Shown: one piece after another, positions 7,392 through 15,828 of the stretch
How the letters are laid out: each line of letters begins with the position of its first letter
Numbering within the stretch: the stretch's first letter is position 1
From: Maricaulis sp965228215
Lineage (GTDB): Bacteria; Pseudomonadota; Alphaproteobacteria; Caulobacterales; Maricaulaceae
Length of the DNA stretch: 64,000 nucleotides
Assembly: GCA_965228215.1 (NCBI GenBank)
Contig: OZ245800.1
Span: forward strand, 124,001 to 188,000
Direction: 5' to 3'
Position numbers and translations under genes: made by a program
The notes under the pieces: model-generated
What the model was told of the DNA's origin: nothing
The model's input: the letters and a program-made list of their open reading frames with translations, nothing else
Databases searched by the model: none

Positions 7392-8735
7392 CTAGGCGCT
7401 CTCGCCGCGCAGGCGGGCCAGGACTTTCTCGCGGCCGATGAGCGGCAAGAGCACGGCCATTTCCGGACCGCGCTGCTGTCCGGTCAGCATCAGGCGCAGC
7501 GGCATGAAGAGCTGTTTGCCCTTGCGACCGGTCGCCTCCTTGATGGCGCTCGTCCAGGCCGACCAGCTGTCGCCGGTCAGATCACCCTCGGGCAGGTATT
7601 GGGCGGCGGCTTCGGCATAGTCGGCCTCGTCGATGACCGGCGTCACCGGACCCTGCACAAGCGCGGCCCAGTCCTTTGCGTCATCGAAGGTTTCGAGATT
7701 GGGGCGCACAGCATCCCAGAAACCCATGCCCGCATCAGCGCCCATGGCGTCCAGGCGGGCACGCACGGCCGAATACGGCGTGTCGTGCAGGAGTTTCGCA
7801 TTCAGCCGCTTGAGCTCTTCCGGATCGATCCGGGCGGGCGCGCGGGAGAGTTTGTCGAGCGAGAAACTGTCGAGAATATCATCGAGATGCAGGAAGACCT
7901 CGACCGGGTCCGACGTGCCGATGCGCGCCAGGAGCGCGTTCACCGTCATGGATTCGAGACCGGCCGTCTCGCGCAGGGCCTCGATCGACAGCGGGCCTTC
8001 CAGATCGCGCTTGGAGATCTTCTTGCCGTCCGGACCGACGAGCAGAGCCTGGTGACCGAAGGCCGGTGCCTTGCCGCCCAGAGCCTCGAACACCTCGATC
8101 TGCGCGCCGGAATTGGTCGTGTGGTCCTCGCCGCGGATGATGTGCGTGATACCGCTGTCGATGTCATCGCAGACGCTCGGAAGGGTATAGAGATAGGAGC
8201 CATCGCCGCGGATCAGGATCGGGTCGGACAGGCTGGAGGTGTCGATCGCGACCGGGCCGCGCACGAGATCGGTCCACTCCACCGTCTTGCCGGAGAGTTT
8301 GAACCGCCAGTGCGGCGTGCGGCCTTCCGCTTCCAGGGCGGCGCGCTCGGCATCGGTGAGTTTCAGCGCGGCGCGGTCATAGACCGGCGGCTGGCCGTTT
8401 GCCATTTGCAGGCGGCGCTTGCGTTCCAGTTCCTCGCCCGTCTCGTAACAGGGATAGAGCAGGCCTTTCGCCTTCAGGCTCTCCGCAGCCTCGGCATAAC
8501 GGTCGAAACGGTCCGACTGCTTGAACGTGTCATCCCATTCCAGGCCGAGCCAGCTCAGGTCCGCGCGGATACCGTCCTCGAAGGCCTGCGTCGAACGCTC
8601 CACATCCGTATCATCGATACGCAGCACGAAGGCGCCGTTTGCCTTGCGGGCAAACAGGAAGTTGAACAGGGCGGTGCGGACATTGCCGACATGGAGCTTG
8701 CCGGTCGGGCTGGGCGCAAAACGGACTTTGGTCAT
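7392..8735 (-). CDS. gltX: glutamate--tRNA ligase
   Basis: 447 residues, class I aminoacyl-tRNA synthetase that charges tRNA with glutamate in the cytoplasm. The HIGH motif appears as HVGN (15-18), the KMSKS loop as KISKR (239-243), and IDDTD (40-44) plus HIIRGEDH (198-205) are typical of GluRS. The C-terminal half is the short alphaproteobacterial form, ending with RGPEMAVLLPLIGRE. Alphaproteobacteria commonly carry two GltX copies and lack GlnRS, one copy also misacylating tRNA-Gln for GatCAB; which of the two this is cannot be decided from one copy. Transcribed alone toward a GC hairpin at 7342-7360. Confidence 0.93.
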   Translation of the reverse strand: MTKVRFAPSPTGKLHVGNVRTALFNFLFARKANGAFVLRIDDTDVERSTQAFEDGIRADLSWLGLEWDDTFKQSDRFDRYAEAAESLKAKGLLYPCYETGEELERKRRLQMANGQPPVYDRAALKLTDAERAALEAEGRTPHWRFKLSGKTVEWTDLVRGPVAIDTSSLSDPILIRGDGSYLYTLPSVCDDIDSGITHIIRGEDHTTNSGAQIEVFEALGGKAPAFGHQALLVGPDGKKISKRDLEGPLSIEALRETAGLESMTVNALLARIGTSDPVEVFLHLDDILDSFSLDKLSRAPARIDPEELKRLNAKLLHDTPYSAVRARLDAMGADAGMGFWDAVRPNLETFDDAKDWAALVQGPVTPVIDEADYAEAAAQYLPEGDLTGDSWSAWTSAIKEATGRKGKQLFMPLRLMLTGQQRGPEMAVLLPLIGREKVLARLRGESA

Positions 8736-8814
8736 GGGATCGCTGGCTGGTTGCGAGTGAAGGCCGAGGGCTTACTCCGCCACACGCTCCGGGGCAAGCC
8801 GCGACTGCGCTCGC

Positions 8815-9045
8815 TCAGTCCCCGGCGGGCAAATCCGCGTCATCGAATTCATAGTCGATCAGCTCGCCCGGCTTGCAGTCGAGGACCCAGCACAATCTGG
8901 CCAGGGTCTCGAACCGCATCCCCTTCACCTTGCCCGTGCGCAGCAGGGACATCTGCGTTTCGCTGATACCGATCCGCGCGGCGACATCACGGGCGGTTTT
9001 CTTCCGGCGGGCCAGCATCACGTCGATCGTCACCTGGATGGGCAT
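8815..9045 (-). CDS. XRE-family regulator paired with a DUF2975-like membrane protein
   Basis: 76 residues from the ATG at 9045, selected because GGAGGGG lies eight bases upstream and the A of the start codon is the last base of the upstream gene's TGA (TGATG coupling). The helix-turn-helix runs over ARDVAARIGISETQMSLLRTG (about 18-38), followed by FETLARLCWVLDCKPGELIDYE, the typical YozG-type C-terminus. Expected to be a dimeric DNA-binding repressor of its own operon; palindromes at 9537-9579 are candidate operators. Second XRE/membrane-protein pair in this window. Confidence 0.85.
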   Translation of the reverse strand: MPIQVTIDVMLARRKKTARDVAARIGISETQMSLLRTGKVKGMRFETLARLCWVLDCKPGELIDYEFDDADLPAGD

Positions 9046-9524
9046 CACACAAACCCCTCCAGTTCGCCGCGCATTTGCAGCCCGAGGCGCGCGAGGAGCA
9101 TGAACGCACCGCCGATGAGACCGATGGCAAACAGGCTGACCCCGACAGGTGCGGCGATCGCCACGCCCACATCCGCAAACTGAAGGAATGCCGGCAGCAC
9201 GACCCCGGCCGCGACGGCGCCCAGCAGGAGATTGACGCCGGTCCGGCTCAGGCATTTCGCCATCGTGTCCCCGAAGGGTTTTCCGTGCCGCAGGGCATCA
9301 AAACTGCCGCCGAGAAACCAGAGCGCGACGAGAAGAAAGCCAGGCCCCAGGGCGCCCAGCCAGACACCGACGACAATCAGGAGATTGGCTCCCGCATCGC
9401 CCTCGATGAAAGCCGCGCTGCGGTACACGTCAGCCCGATCCGCCACCAGCCCGAACGCCAGCAGCACAACGGCAATTTTGAGAGCCAGGCCCGCATGGGC
9501 ATGCCAGCGATGTTTCTTCGACAT
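9045..9524 (-). CDS. DUF2975-like four-helix membrane protein
   Basis: 159 residues with four predicted membrane helices (about 12-28, 46-70, 93-113 and 120-142) and the loop FDALRHGKPFGDTMAKCL between helices 2 and 3, which resembles the GKPF segment of DUF2975 proteins. These proteins are almost always encoded with a YozG-type XRE regulator, as here. A role in sensing membrane state and modulating the regulator has been suggested, but I know no firm function. ATG at 9524 is preceded by GGAG. The gene heads the operon and its upstream region holds clear palindromes. Confidence 0.7.
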   Translation of the reverse strand: MSKKHRWHAHAGLALKIAVVLLAFGLVADRADVYRSAAFIEGDAGANLLIVVGVWLGALGPGFLLVALWFLGGSFDALRHGKPFGDTMAKCLSRTGVNLLLGAVAAGVVLPAFLQFADVGVAIAAPVGVSLFAIGLIGGAFMLLARLGLQMRGELEGFV

Positions 9525-9536
9525 ATCCGATCTCCG

Positions 9537-9579
9537 ACTTTAAGTTTCATGCTTATTATTTTAAGTCTGACTTAAAGTC
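9537..9579. promoter_or_regulatory. palindromic operator candidates upstream of the DUF2975-XRE operon
   Basis: ACTTTAAGT (9537-9545) and ACTTAAAGT (9570-9578) are 9-bp odd-centred palindromes 33 bp apart, about three helical turns. The second overlaps a perfect 17-bp palindrome, TTTAAGTCTGACTTAAA (9560-9576). All lie within 55 bases upstream of the operon start at 9524 in an AT-rich stretch of a GC-rich genome. Autoregulation by the XRE protein is inferred. Confidence 0.6.
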
Positions 9580-9688
9580 GAGTCGTATCGTTATGTCCGG
9601 ATCGCACGGGGAGGACAGGACTCGAACTTGCATCGCGGTTCCCGAGGGCGCACCCTGTCCGGTTCCTGTTGCTTTTAAAGGAGTTTTG

Positions 9689-10513
9689 ATGCCGAACGAA
9701 AAGTCCTATTCGACCCCGCCGAAAGCCTATCGCGATGATGGCTTCATCCGCAGTCCGGAAGCGCGCCCGCTGCGCATCCTTGCGGAATACATGGAACCCA
9801 AGGCGCGGTTCGAGGCGCTGAACATCCAGGACACGATCCTGTTTTTCGGCTCGGCACGCATCTGCTCGCGCGAGGAAGCGGAAGCAGAACTGGAAGCCCT
9901 GCGCAAGGCCGGCGACGATACCGGCCCGGGCGAATCCAAGCTCCGGCTCTCGCAATATTATGAGGACGCCCGCGAACTCGCCTCCCGCCTGACCAGCTGG
10001 TCCGCCAGTCTTGAAGACAAGAGCGGCCGTCGTTTCGTGGTCTGCACGGGCGCAGGTCCCGGCATCATGGAAGCCGCCAATCGCGGAGCCTCGGAAGCCC
10101 GCGGGGAAACGGTGGGGCTCGGCATCTCCCTGCCCTTCGAACAGGGCAATAATCCCTGGGTTACAGACCGGCTGAGCTTCGAATTCCATTACTTCTTCAC
10201 GCGGAAATTCTGGTTCCTCTACCCGGCCAAGGCGCTGGTCCTGATGCCCGGCGGTTTCGGCACGATGGACGAGCTCTTCGAGACGCTCACCCTCCTGCAG
10301 ACCCAGAAAATGAAAAAACGCCTGCCCGTCGTGCTCTACGGCACGGAATACTGGGACAAGGTGATGAATCTCGACGCCATGGTGGAATTCGGAACGATCA
10401 GCGCGAAAGATCTCGACCTGATCTACCGTACGGACAGTGTCGACGACGCATTTGCCTACATCACCAAGGAACTGGCCGAACACGCCCTGTCTTCACCGGG
10501 CGGGCGTCTCTGA
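9689..10513 (+). CDS. LOG family protein, long form
   Basis: 274 residues from the ATG at 9689, which has GGAG five to nine bases upstream; the in-frame ATG at 9593 has no ribosome site. It shares the Rossmann-like LOG fold: ILFFGSARI near the start, CTGAGPGIMEAANRGA for the phosphate loop, FFTRKFWFLYPAKALVLMP and PGGFGTMDE for the active-site block. It is longer than TIGR00730 proteins because of an N-terminal extension (about 45 residues) and an insert after the first strand. Such long forms are annotated as nucleotide 5'-monophosphate nucleosidase-like or Rossmann-fold nucleotide-binding proteins. Substrate not defined. Confidence 0.82.
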   Translation: MPNEKSYSTPPKAYRDDGFIRSPEARPLRILAEYMEPKARFEALNIQDTILFFGSARICSREEAEAELEALRKAGDDTGPGESKLRLSQYYEDARELASRLTSWSASLEDKSGRRFVVCTGAGPGIMEAANRGASEARGETVGLGISLPFEQGNNPWVTDRLSFEFHYFFTRKFWFLYPAKALVLMPGGFGTMDELFETLTLLQTQKMKKRLPVVLYGTEYWDKVMNLDAMVEFGTISAKDLDLIYRTDSVDDAFAYITKELAEHALSSPGGRL

Positions 10514-10649
10514 TATGCGACGCCTTGGGTCGAGCGCTCATGCACTGTGTCCGCCAGGCTACAGCAGGCGGTACGGGAAGGCGCTATACCGCTTTCCGCA
10601 AATCTAAGGACACCGACGTGTTTTTCTTTTTCGAAATCGCCTCTCCGCC

Positions 10650-10740
10650 GACCGGGACCCGGTCTATCCGCTAAGCGGGCGCGATTTCCCGCCTGACAGT
10701 TCCGCGCGCCCTCACCTTCCAACTCATCCTGGAGGGCGCG
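10650..10740 (+). promoter_or_regulatory. structured 5' leader that masks the ribosome site of the 10744 gene
   Basis: Ahead of the ATG at 10744 lie three inverted repeats in series: GACCGGG-A-CCCGGTC (10650-10664), CCGCT-A-AGCGG (10668-10678) and CGCGCCCTC (10705-10713) pairing with GAGGGCGCG (10732-10740). The last one buries the GGAGG Shine-Dalgarno in its 3' arm, and a GCGGG/CCCGC pair lies between. This looks like a cis-regulatory leader, but I match it to no known riboswitch class. Confidence 0.45.
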
Positions 10741-10743
10741 ATC

Positions 10744-11157
10744 ATGTATTTGCGCTTCTGTACCTATATTCCGTGCCCGGAAGCTCCGGGCGCCTTCGAT
10801 GGTCTCTTCTGTGCGGCGTATGACCTACGCGATTCAGGCGAGACTCCGGCCTGGCTGGCCGATGCCATCAATCATCATATCCAGTGGTTCAATCGGGAAT
10901 TGCCCAAACCCGCCCGCCTGGGCGTGAAATCGCGCGGCGTTGTCGGCTGGCAGGGCGTGTGCTGGTTCAAACCGCAGGCCACGGAGTGCATCGACCGCGC
11001 GCGGGACCTCGTCGCCCTCGTGCAAGAGGGCGGTGTCGCGATCAAATGCCTGAAACGGCGTGATCCGGGCGAAATCCTCTACGAGGACGACTTCCAGGTG
11101 GTCGCGAAAGCGGCCCGGTCTCAGCGCCCGCCGCGGAAACGGTTGGTGATCGGGTAG
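10744..11157 (+). CDS. conserved hypothetical protein
   Basis: 137 residues, no recognised domain. The N-terminus (MYLRFCTYIPCPEAPGAFDG, then LFCAAYDLRDSG) and the DAINHHIQWFNRELPKPARL segment resemble uncharacterised small alphaproteobacterial proteins I recall beginning with a similar MYVR...GLFxAAY pattern. Later segments WFKPQATECIDRARDLV and ILYEDDFQVVAKA suggest an alpha/beta cytoplasmic protein with no membrane segment. GGAGG sits seven bases before the ATG but inside a perfect inverted repeat, so translation may be regulated. Its last 37 bases overlap the convergent nadE gene. Function unknown. Confidence 0.65.
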   Translation: MYLRFCTYIPCPEAPGAFDGLFCAAYDLRDSGETPAWLADAINHHIQWFNRELPKPARLGVKSRGVVGWQGVCWFKPQATECIDRARDLVALVQEGGVAIKCLKRRDPGEILYEDDFQVVAKAARSQRPPRKRLVIG

Positions 11158-12785
11158 CGGCGGTCGCGACCGAAATTTTTCGGTCCGATCTTCACGCCCG
11201 GCGGGGCCTGGCGGCGCTTGTATTCCGCGAGATTGAGCAAGTGCTCGATGCGGCGGACCGTCTCCTCGTCGTGACCATCGGCGATGATATCCCGGACCGA
11301 GCGCTCCTCCTCGACCAGGGCGAACAGGATGGCGTCCAGCTGCTCGTATTCGGGCAGGCTGTCCTGGTCGGTCTGGTCCTCGCGCAGTTCGGCACTCGGA
11401 GGCTTGGTGATGATGCGTTCCGGGATCACCTCGCCCAACGGACCCAGGCCCACCTCTGCGTTGATGCCGTTGCGCCAGCGCGCCAGTTCGAACACCTCGG
11501 TCTTGTAGATGTCCTTGAGGGCGTTGTAGCCGCCATTCATGTCGCCATAGAGCGTGGCATAACCCACGGCCATTTCCGACTTGTTGCCGGTCGACAGCAC
11601 CATCGGGCCGAACTTGTTGGACAGCGCCATCAGAACCACGCCGCGGGCCCGGGACTGGATATTCTCTTCGGTGGTATCGGGCGTGGTGGCGCGGAATGTG
11701 TGGGAGAGGATCTTGCCGAAACTCTCGATCGTCGGCTCGACATCGATGATGTCGTACCGCACGCCCAGCGCACCGGCGCAGGCCTTGGCGTCTTCCAGGC
11801 TCTCTTCCGACGTGTATTTCGACGGCATCATCACCGCCCAGACCTGTTCCGGCCCCAGCGCATCCGTAGCGATCGCAGCCGAGATGGCACTGTCGATACC
11901 GCCGGACATGCCCAGCACGACGCCGGGGAATTTATTCTTCACGACATAGTCGCGCAGCGCGACGACCATGGCTTTCCAGGTGGCTTCATTGCCGGTCAGG
12001 CGCGGTTTTATGCTGGCTCCGGCGCAGGCCCAGCCTGAGTCCGTGCGAACCCAGTCGACCGTGTCGAGACCTTCCTCGAACCCGGCCAGGCGCTGGCATT
12101 CCGCGCCGCTGGTATCGAGGGCATAGCTGGCACCGTCAAAGACGAGCTCGTCCTGGCCGCCGACCTGGTTGACGAAGATGAAGGCTTTCGGCCCGGCCCA
12201 GGGATCGAACCAGGACGCAAACGCCTCTTCCCGCTCGATCTCGATCGAACGCCGCCAGGGCGAGCCATTGATGGCGATCATGATTTCCGCGCCCTGGTCG
12301 ATCAGAGCGTTGGGCACGTCGTCCAGCCAGATGTCCTCGCAGATCGGCAGGCCGATTTTCAGGCCGCGCCATTTCACGATCTCCGGGATCGGGCCGGCGT
12401 CGAAAACGCGTTTCTCGTCGAAGACGGCGTAGTTGGGCAGTTCGCGCTTGAAGCGCAGGGCCAGGAGATTGCCTTCGGCCAGCATTGCTACCGCATTGTG
12501 CAGCTTGTCACCCTGGCGCCAGGGCAAGCCGATGATGATGGCCGGGCCGTCGCGGGTGTCGCGCGCCAGCTCTTCCATTGCGGCGCGGCAGGCCTCGACC
12601 GCGGACGGTTTCAGCACCAGGTCCTCGGGCGGATAGCCCAGCAGGAACATCTCGGAGAAAATGATGAGATCGGCACGCCGGGCCGTGGCCTCGGCGTGGG
12701 CAGCGCGCGCCCGGGCGAGATTGCCCGACACATCACCGACAACGGGATTGAGCTGGGCAGTGACGATCTTGAGCCGGTCGGTCAT
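11121..12785 (-). CDS. nadE: glutamine-dependent NAD+ synthetase
   Basis: 554 residues, the long two-domain form. The N-terminal nitrilase-type glutaminase domain (about 1-260) shows the Glu-Lys-Cys triad: E45 in FSEMF, K113 in RFKRELPNY and C149 in LPICEDIW. The C-terminal synthetase domain has the PP-loop SGGIDSA (294-300) and the KSEMAVGYATLYGDMNGGYN block. It makes NAD+ from nicotinic acid adenine dinucleotide, ATP and glutamine, with ammonia channelled between domains. Starts at the ATG at 12785. Overlaps the convergent 10744 gene by 37 bases. Confidence 0.95.
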   Translation of the reverse strand: MTDRLKIVTAQLNPVVGDVSGNLARARAAHAEATARRADLIIFSEMFLLGYPPEDLVLKPSAVEACRAAMEELARDTRDGPAIIIGLPWRQGDKLHNAVAMLAEGNLLALRFKRELPNYAVFDEKRVFDAGPIPEIVKWRGLKIGLPICEDIWLDDVPNALIDQGAEIMIAINGSPWRRSIEIEREEAFASWFDPWAGPKAFIFVNQVGGQDELVFDGASYALDTSGAECQRLAGFEEGLDTVDWVRTDSGWACAGASIKPRLTGNEATWKAMVVALRDYVVKNKFPGVVLGMSGGIDSAISAAIATDALGPEQVWAVMMPSKYTSEESLEDAKACAGALGVRYDIIDVEPTIESFGKILSHTFRATTPDTTEENIQSRARGVVLMALSNKFGPMVLSTGNKSEMAVGYATLYGDMNGGYNALKDIYKTEVFELARWRNGINAEVGLGPLGEVIPERIITKPPSAELREDQTDQDSLPEYEQLDAILFALVEEERSVRDIIADGHDEETVRRIEHLLNLAEYKRRQAPPGVKIGPKNFGRDRRYPITNRFRGGR

Positions 12786-12824
12786 AGCCGCGACTTAGCG
12801 CTCTGCTGCCGCCTCCGCAAGAGG

Positions 12825-13754
12825 TCAGCTTCCGTAGGTGCGCTCACCGTCTACCGCGCGGGCTGCGTCGAGCGCGCGCAGGCCGGCGATACCGGGTACG
12901 GCAACGGCCGCACCATCGAGCACGGATGCGAGAAAGGCGTCGACATTCGCGCCCAGGGAATCACGGGCCATCGGCGTGTCGGCAAAGTCCGGGTTGAGCG
13001 TATAGGGCGTGGAATTCTCGAAGGTCTTGGCGATGAAATCGATGTCCAGAACACCACTGTCATACTCGACCCGCATCTTGCGATCGCGATCATGGTGGAC
13101 ACGGCTGGATTCGAGTTCGGCCACGCAGCCATTCTCGAAGGTCAAAACAGCCCGTGCGACGTCCGGCGATCCGAACCGTCCCTCATCGACCTCGCCATCC
13201 ACGTTCACCACCGCGGCCCCGGCCAGCGCGATCACCAGGTCGAGATCGTGCACCATCAGGTCCAGCGTGACGGAGACGTCGAGATTGCGGTCAGACGGTG
13301 GGCCCATGCGACGGGCGGTGATCTTCCTGGGCGTGTCGGGTACGGCCAGCAGGCCCATGGCTTCGAACACGAAACGTTCCTGGTGACCGACCTGGAGCAC
13401 ACAGCCATGCGACGCGGCCAGGGCAACAAGCTCGCGCGCCTCGTCCACGCTGGCGGCAATCGGCTTCTCGACTAGGACATGCTTGCCCGATACAAGCGCT
13501 GCGGCCGCAGCCTCGAAATGGTGCACGGCGGGGCTGGCTACGGTCAGCACGTCGATATCGGAGATCAGGCTGGCGAGATTGTCATAGGCTCGAACGCCAT
13601 GCTTCTCCGCCAGCGCCTCGGCCCGCTCCAGGCTCGGCTCGTAGATGCCGACCAGTTCGGCACGTGGATTGGCCGCGTATTTTGACGCGTGGAATCCACC
13701 GAACACTCCGGCGCCAACGACACCGGCACGAACAATCTTTTGCGAAGCGGTCAT
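12825..13754 (-). CDS. Gfo/Idh/MocA family NAD(P)-dependent oxidoreductase
   Basis: 309 residues. The N-terminal Rossmann fold has GAGVFG (14-19); the EKP motif typical of the family is at 96-98 (HVLVEKP), and the substrate domain begins after it with a conserved HDLDLVIAL helix. Family members oxidise or reduce sugars, inositols and related ring compounds. The HDLDL segment and size resemble UDP-N-acetylglucosamine or inositol-type dehydrogenases, but I cannot name the substrate. Start ATG at 13754. Divergent from the DUF3667 operon with 231 bases between them, in which I see no gene. Confidence 0.8.
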   Translation of the reverse strand: MTASQKIVRAGVVGAGVFGGFHASKYAANPRAELVGIYEPSLERAEALAEKHGVRAYDNLASLISDIDVLTVASPAVHHFEAAAAALVSGKHVLVEKPIAASVDEARELVALAASHGCVLQVGHQERFVFEAMGLLAVPDTPRKITARRMGPPSDRNLDVSVTLDLMVHDLDLVIALAGAAVVNVDGEVDEGRFGSPDVARAVLTFENGCVAELESSRVHHDRDRKMRVEYDSGVLDIDFIAKTFENSTPYTLNPDFADTPMARDSLGANVDAFLASVLDGAAVAVPGIAGLRALDAARAVDGERTYGS

Positions 13755-13985
13755 GCATTACCCCAATAATGGCCCGGCTCTTCGCAGGCCCAGCCTCTGC
13801 AATCAAGTATTTAGCCCATCACCACTTGTTTCGCGGCATTGCAGGCTTCCGAGCAAGACCCCGGCCAGACTCCTTGCAGATCTATTTTATTCGCAGCCGG
13901 CGGAGAGGCCTGCGTATGCGATATGCGAGAAAGCTTGAAGCAGCGCGCCGCGCCTCTAACATGGATTCGCTCAGGGGGAGAGACA

Positions 13986-14846
13986 GTGAGCGAGCGCACG
14001 CCCGAAAAACCGGCGAGGAAATCCAATGCCGAGGCCTATGAGGCCCTGGATTCGATCTCCATCGCGACCTTCGATGTCGACGGCCGGATCTTCCGCACGC
14101 TCTGGCACAGCTTCCGGCGCCCGGGCGATGTCGCAATGGCCAGTTTCACGGCCGATTTCTCGCAATACATATCGCCGGTCCGCGTCTTCGTGGCCCTCTT
14201 CTCGATGCAATTCATCATCGGCGCGACGGTCGATCTACCAATGATCGTGAATGTCGACCTGCTGACCCAGGGCTATGACGAGGATCTCATCAATGCCTGG
14301 CTCGGCGATCTCAATCGCACCGAGGTGAATGTCGGCATGGAAAGGATCATGTCGCTGCTGACCTGGCCGATCATGATCATCGCCTCCCTGCCCTATCTGA
14401 TCGCGCTGAAATTCCTGCGCTGGAAGCTGAAATTCTGGGCGCATCTGATGGTCTACATGATCGCCACGAATGCCAGCACGGTGACGATGATCCTGCTGAT
14501 CCCGACCTATTCCTTCGGTCCGGCCTTCTATTCACTGTCGATGCCGATTGCGCTGCTGGTCTTCATCACGATCGCCGGCATTCTGATGGCGCGCTTCTAC
14601 GCGAAGACAGCGCTCGGACTGACCGTGCGCATCGGCGTAATCGTGCTCCTGGTCCCGGTCAGCCTGTTGATCACGATCGCCGGCATGTACGGATCCGGCG
14701 CCTATCTCCTCTACCGGAATTACGACCGCTCCCTGCTTGATCTCTACGAGGCGTCGGCCGAGGCGGAAGCCGCTGCGCCCGCAATTCCAGAACCGCCCAC
14801 AGAACCACAAACAGACGAAACGGAACCTCCCGATGAAAGCCCGTGA
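13986..14846 (+). CDS. DUF3667-like membrane protein (paralogue 1)
   Basis: 286 residues from a GTG at 13986, chosen for the GGGGGAG five bases ahead; in-frame ATGs upstream lack a ribosome site. The N-terminal cytoplasmic stretch RIFRTLWHSFRRPGDVA followed by YISPVRVFVALFSMQF is the signature I associate with DUF3667: a TLxxLxxxPG amphipathic segment, then a Y-x-x-P-x-R lead into helix 1. Four or five membrane helices follow and the tail is a Glu/Pro-rich acidic segment. Function unknown. First gene of a four-gene unit; its last 14 bases overlap the reductase gene. Paralogous to the proteins at 15828 and 16596. Confidence 0.65.
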   Translation: MSERTPEKPARKSNAEAYEALDSISIATFDVDGRIFRTLWHSFRRPGDVAMASFTADFSQYISPVRVFVALFSMQFIIGATVDLPMIVNVDLLTQGYDEDLINAWLGDLNRTEVNVGMERIMSLLTWPIMIIASLPYLIALKFLRWKLKFWAHLMVYMIATNASTVTMILLIPTYSFGPAFYSLSMPIALLVFITIAGILMARFYAKTALGLTVRIGVIVLLVPVSLLITIAGMYGSGAYLLYRNYDRSLLDLYEASAEAEAAAPAIPEPPTEPQTDETEPPDESP

Positions 14847-15828
14847 AGTACACCTCAACGCCTATCTGAAAGGCGCTCCAAGCCCGGACAATTACTCTGT
14901 GGTCGAGGCGGATGTGCCCGAACCCGCCGAGGGCGAGGTGCGCGTGAAAAACCTCTTCATCTCGGTCGATCCCTATATGCGCGGCCGGATGAGCGGTATC
15001 CGCACCTATATCGATCCGTTCGAGCTCGGTGCCGTGATGGAAGGCGGCGCTGTCGGCGAGGTCGTCGACAGCCAGTTCGAGGGCCTCAATCCGGGCGATC
15101 ACGTGATGTCGATGTATGGCTGGCGCGAGGCCTATACCAAGCCCGGCAAGGCGCTGATGAAAATCGACACCTCCATCCTGCCGCCGCAGGCCTATCTGGG
15201 CATTGCCGGCCTGACGGGCATGACTGCCTATGTCGGACTCAAGCGCATGATCGACCTGCAGGCCGGCGAGACGCTTTGGATGTCCGCAGGTGCGGGCGCG
15301 GTCGGCTCGGCCGGCATCCAGTTCGCCAAGGCGATGGGCGCCACGGTGATCGCCACGGCCGGCGGTGCCGACAAGTGCGAATACGTGAAATCCATCGGTG
15401 CCGACCATGCCATCGACTACAAGGCCACCGATGATCTCGCCGCAGCCATCCGCGAGGTCGCGCCCAAGGGTGTCGATGCCTATTTCGAGAATGTCGGCGG
15501 CACGCATTTCACCGCAGCCCTCGAGACGCTGGCGCCGAAAGGCCGGATCGCGGCCTGCGGCATGATCCAGCGCTACAATGACGCGGAACAGGCCCAGATC
15601 ACCGACAATCTCACCTATATCGTGGGCAAGTCGCTGAATATCCGCGGCTTCATCGTCTCCGATCATCTCGACATGCAGCCCGCCTTCGTGAAGGACCTGA
15701 CCGAGTGGATGATGGCCGGCAAGATCAATCCCGCCGAGACCATTCTTGAGGGTATCGACAAGGCACCGGAAGCCTTCACGGGCCTGTTCGAGGGCCGAAA
15801 TACCGGCAAGATGCTCGTGAAGATCTGA
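14833..15828 (+). CDS. NADP-dependent oxidoreductase, CurA/PTGR (leukotriene B4 dehydrogenase-like) family
   Basis: 331 residues from the ATG at 14833; an in-frame ATG at 14737 lies inside the upstream gene. Medium-chain reductase without zinc ligands. DPYMRGRMS (47-55) is the hallmark of the PTGR/CurA group, the cofactor loop is AGAGAVGSAG (152-161), and YFENVGGTHF is the conserved substrate-domain block. These enzymes reduce the C=C double bond of alpha,beta-unsaturated ketones or aldehydes with NADPH, usually as detoxification. It overlaps the upstream DUF3667-like gene by 14 bases and its stop overlaps the next start (TGATG), so it is translationally coupled to membrane proteins of unknown role. 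Confidence 0.85.
   Translation: MKAREVHLNAYLKGAPSPDNYSVVEADVPEPAEGEVRVKNLFISVDPYMRGRMSGIRTYIDPFELGAVMEGGAVGEVVDSQFEGLNPGDHVMSMYGWREAYTKPGKALMKIDTSILPPQAYLGIAGLTGMTAYVGLKRMIDLQAGETLWMSAGAGAVGSAGIQFAKAMGATVIATAGGADKCEYVKSIGADHAIDYKATDDLAAAIREVAPKGVDAYFENVGGTHFTAALETLAPKGRIAACGMIQRYNDAEQAQITDNLTYIVGKSLNIRGFIVSDHLDMQPAFVKDLTEWMMAGKINPAETILEGIDKAPEAFTGLFEGRNTGKMLVKI

Noticed and set aside
7389..8966. A 525-codon plus-strand frame across gltX
   Set aside because: Antisense to gltX, with Arg/Gly/His-rich low-complexity composition and no motif.
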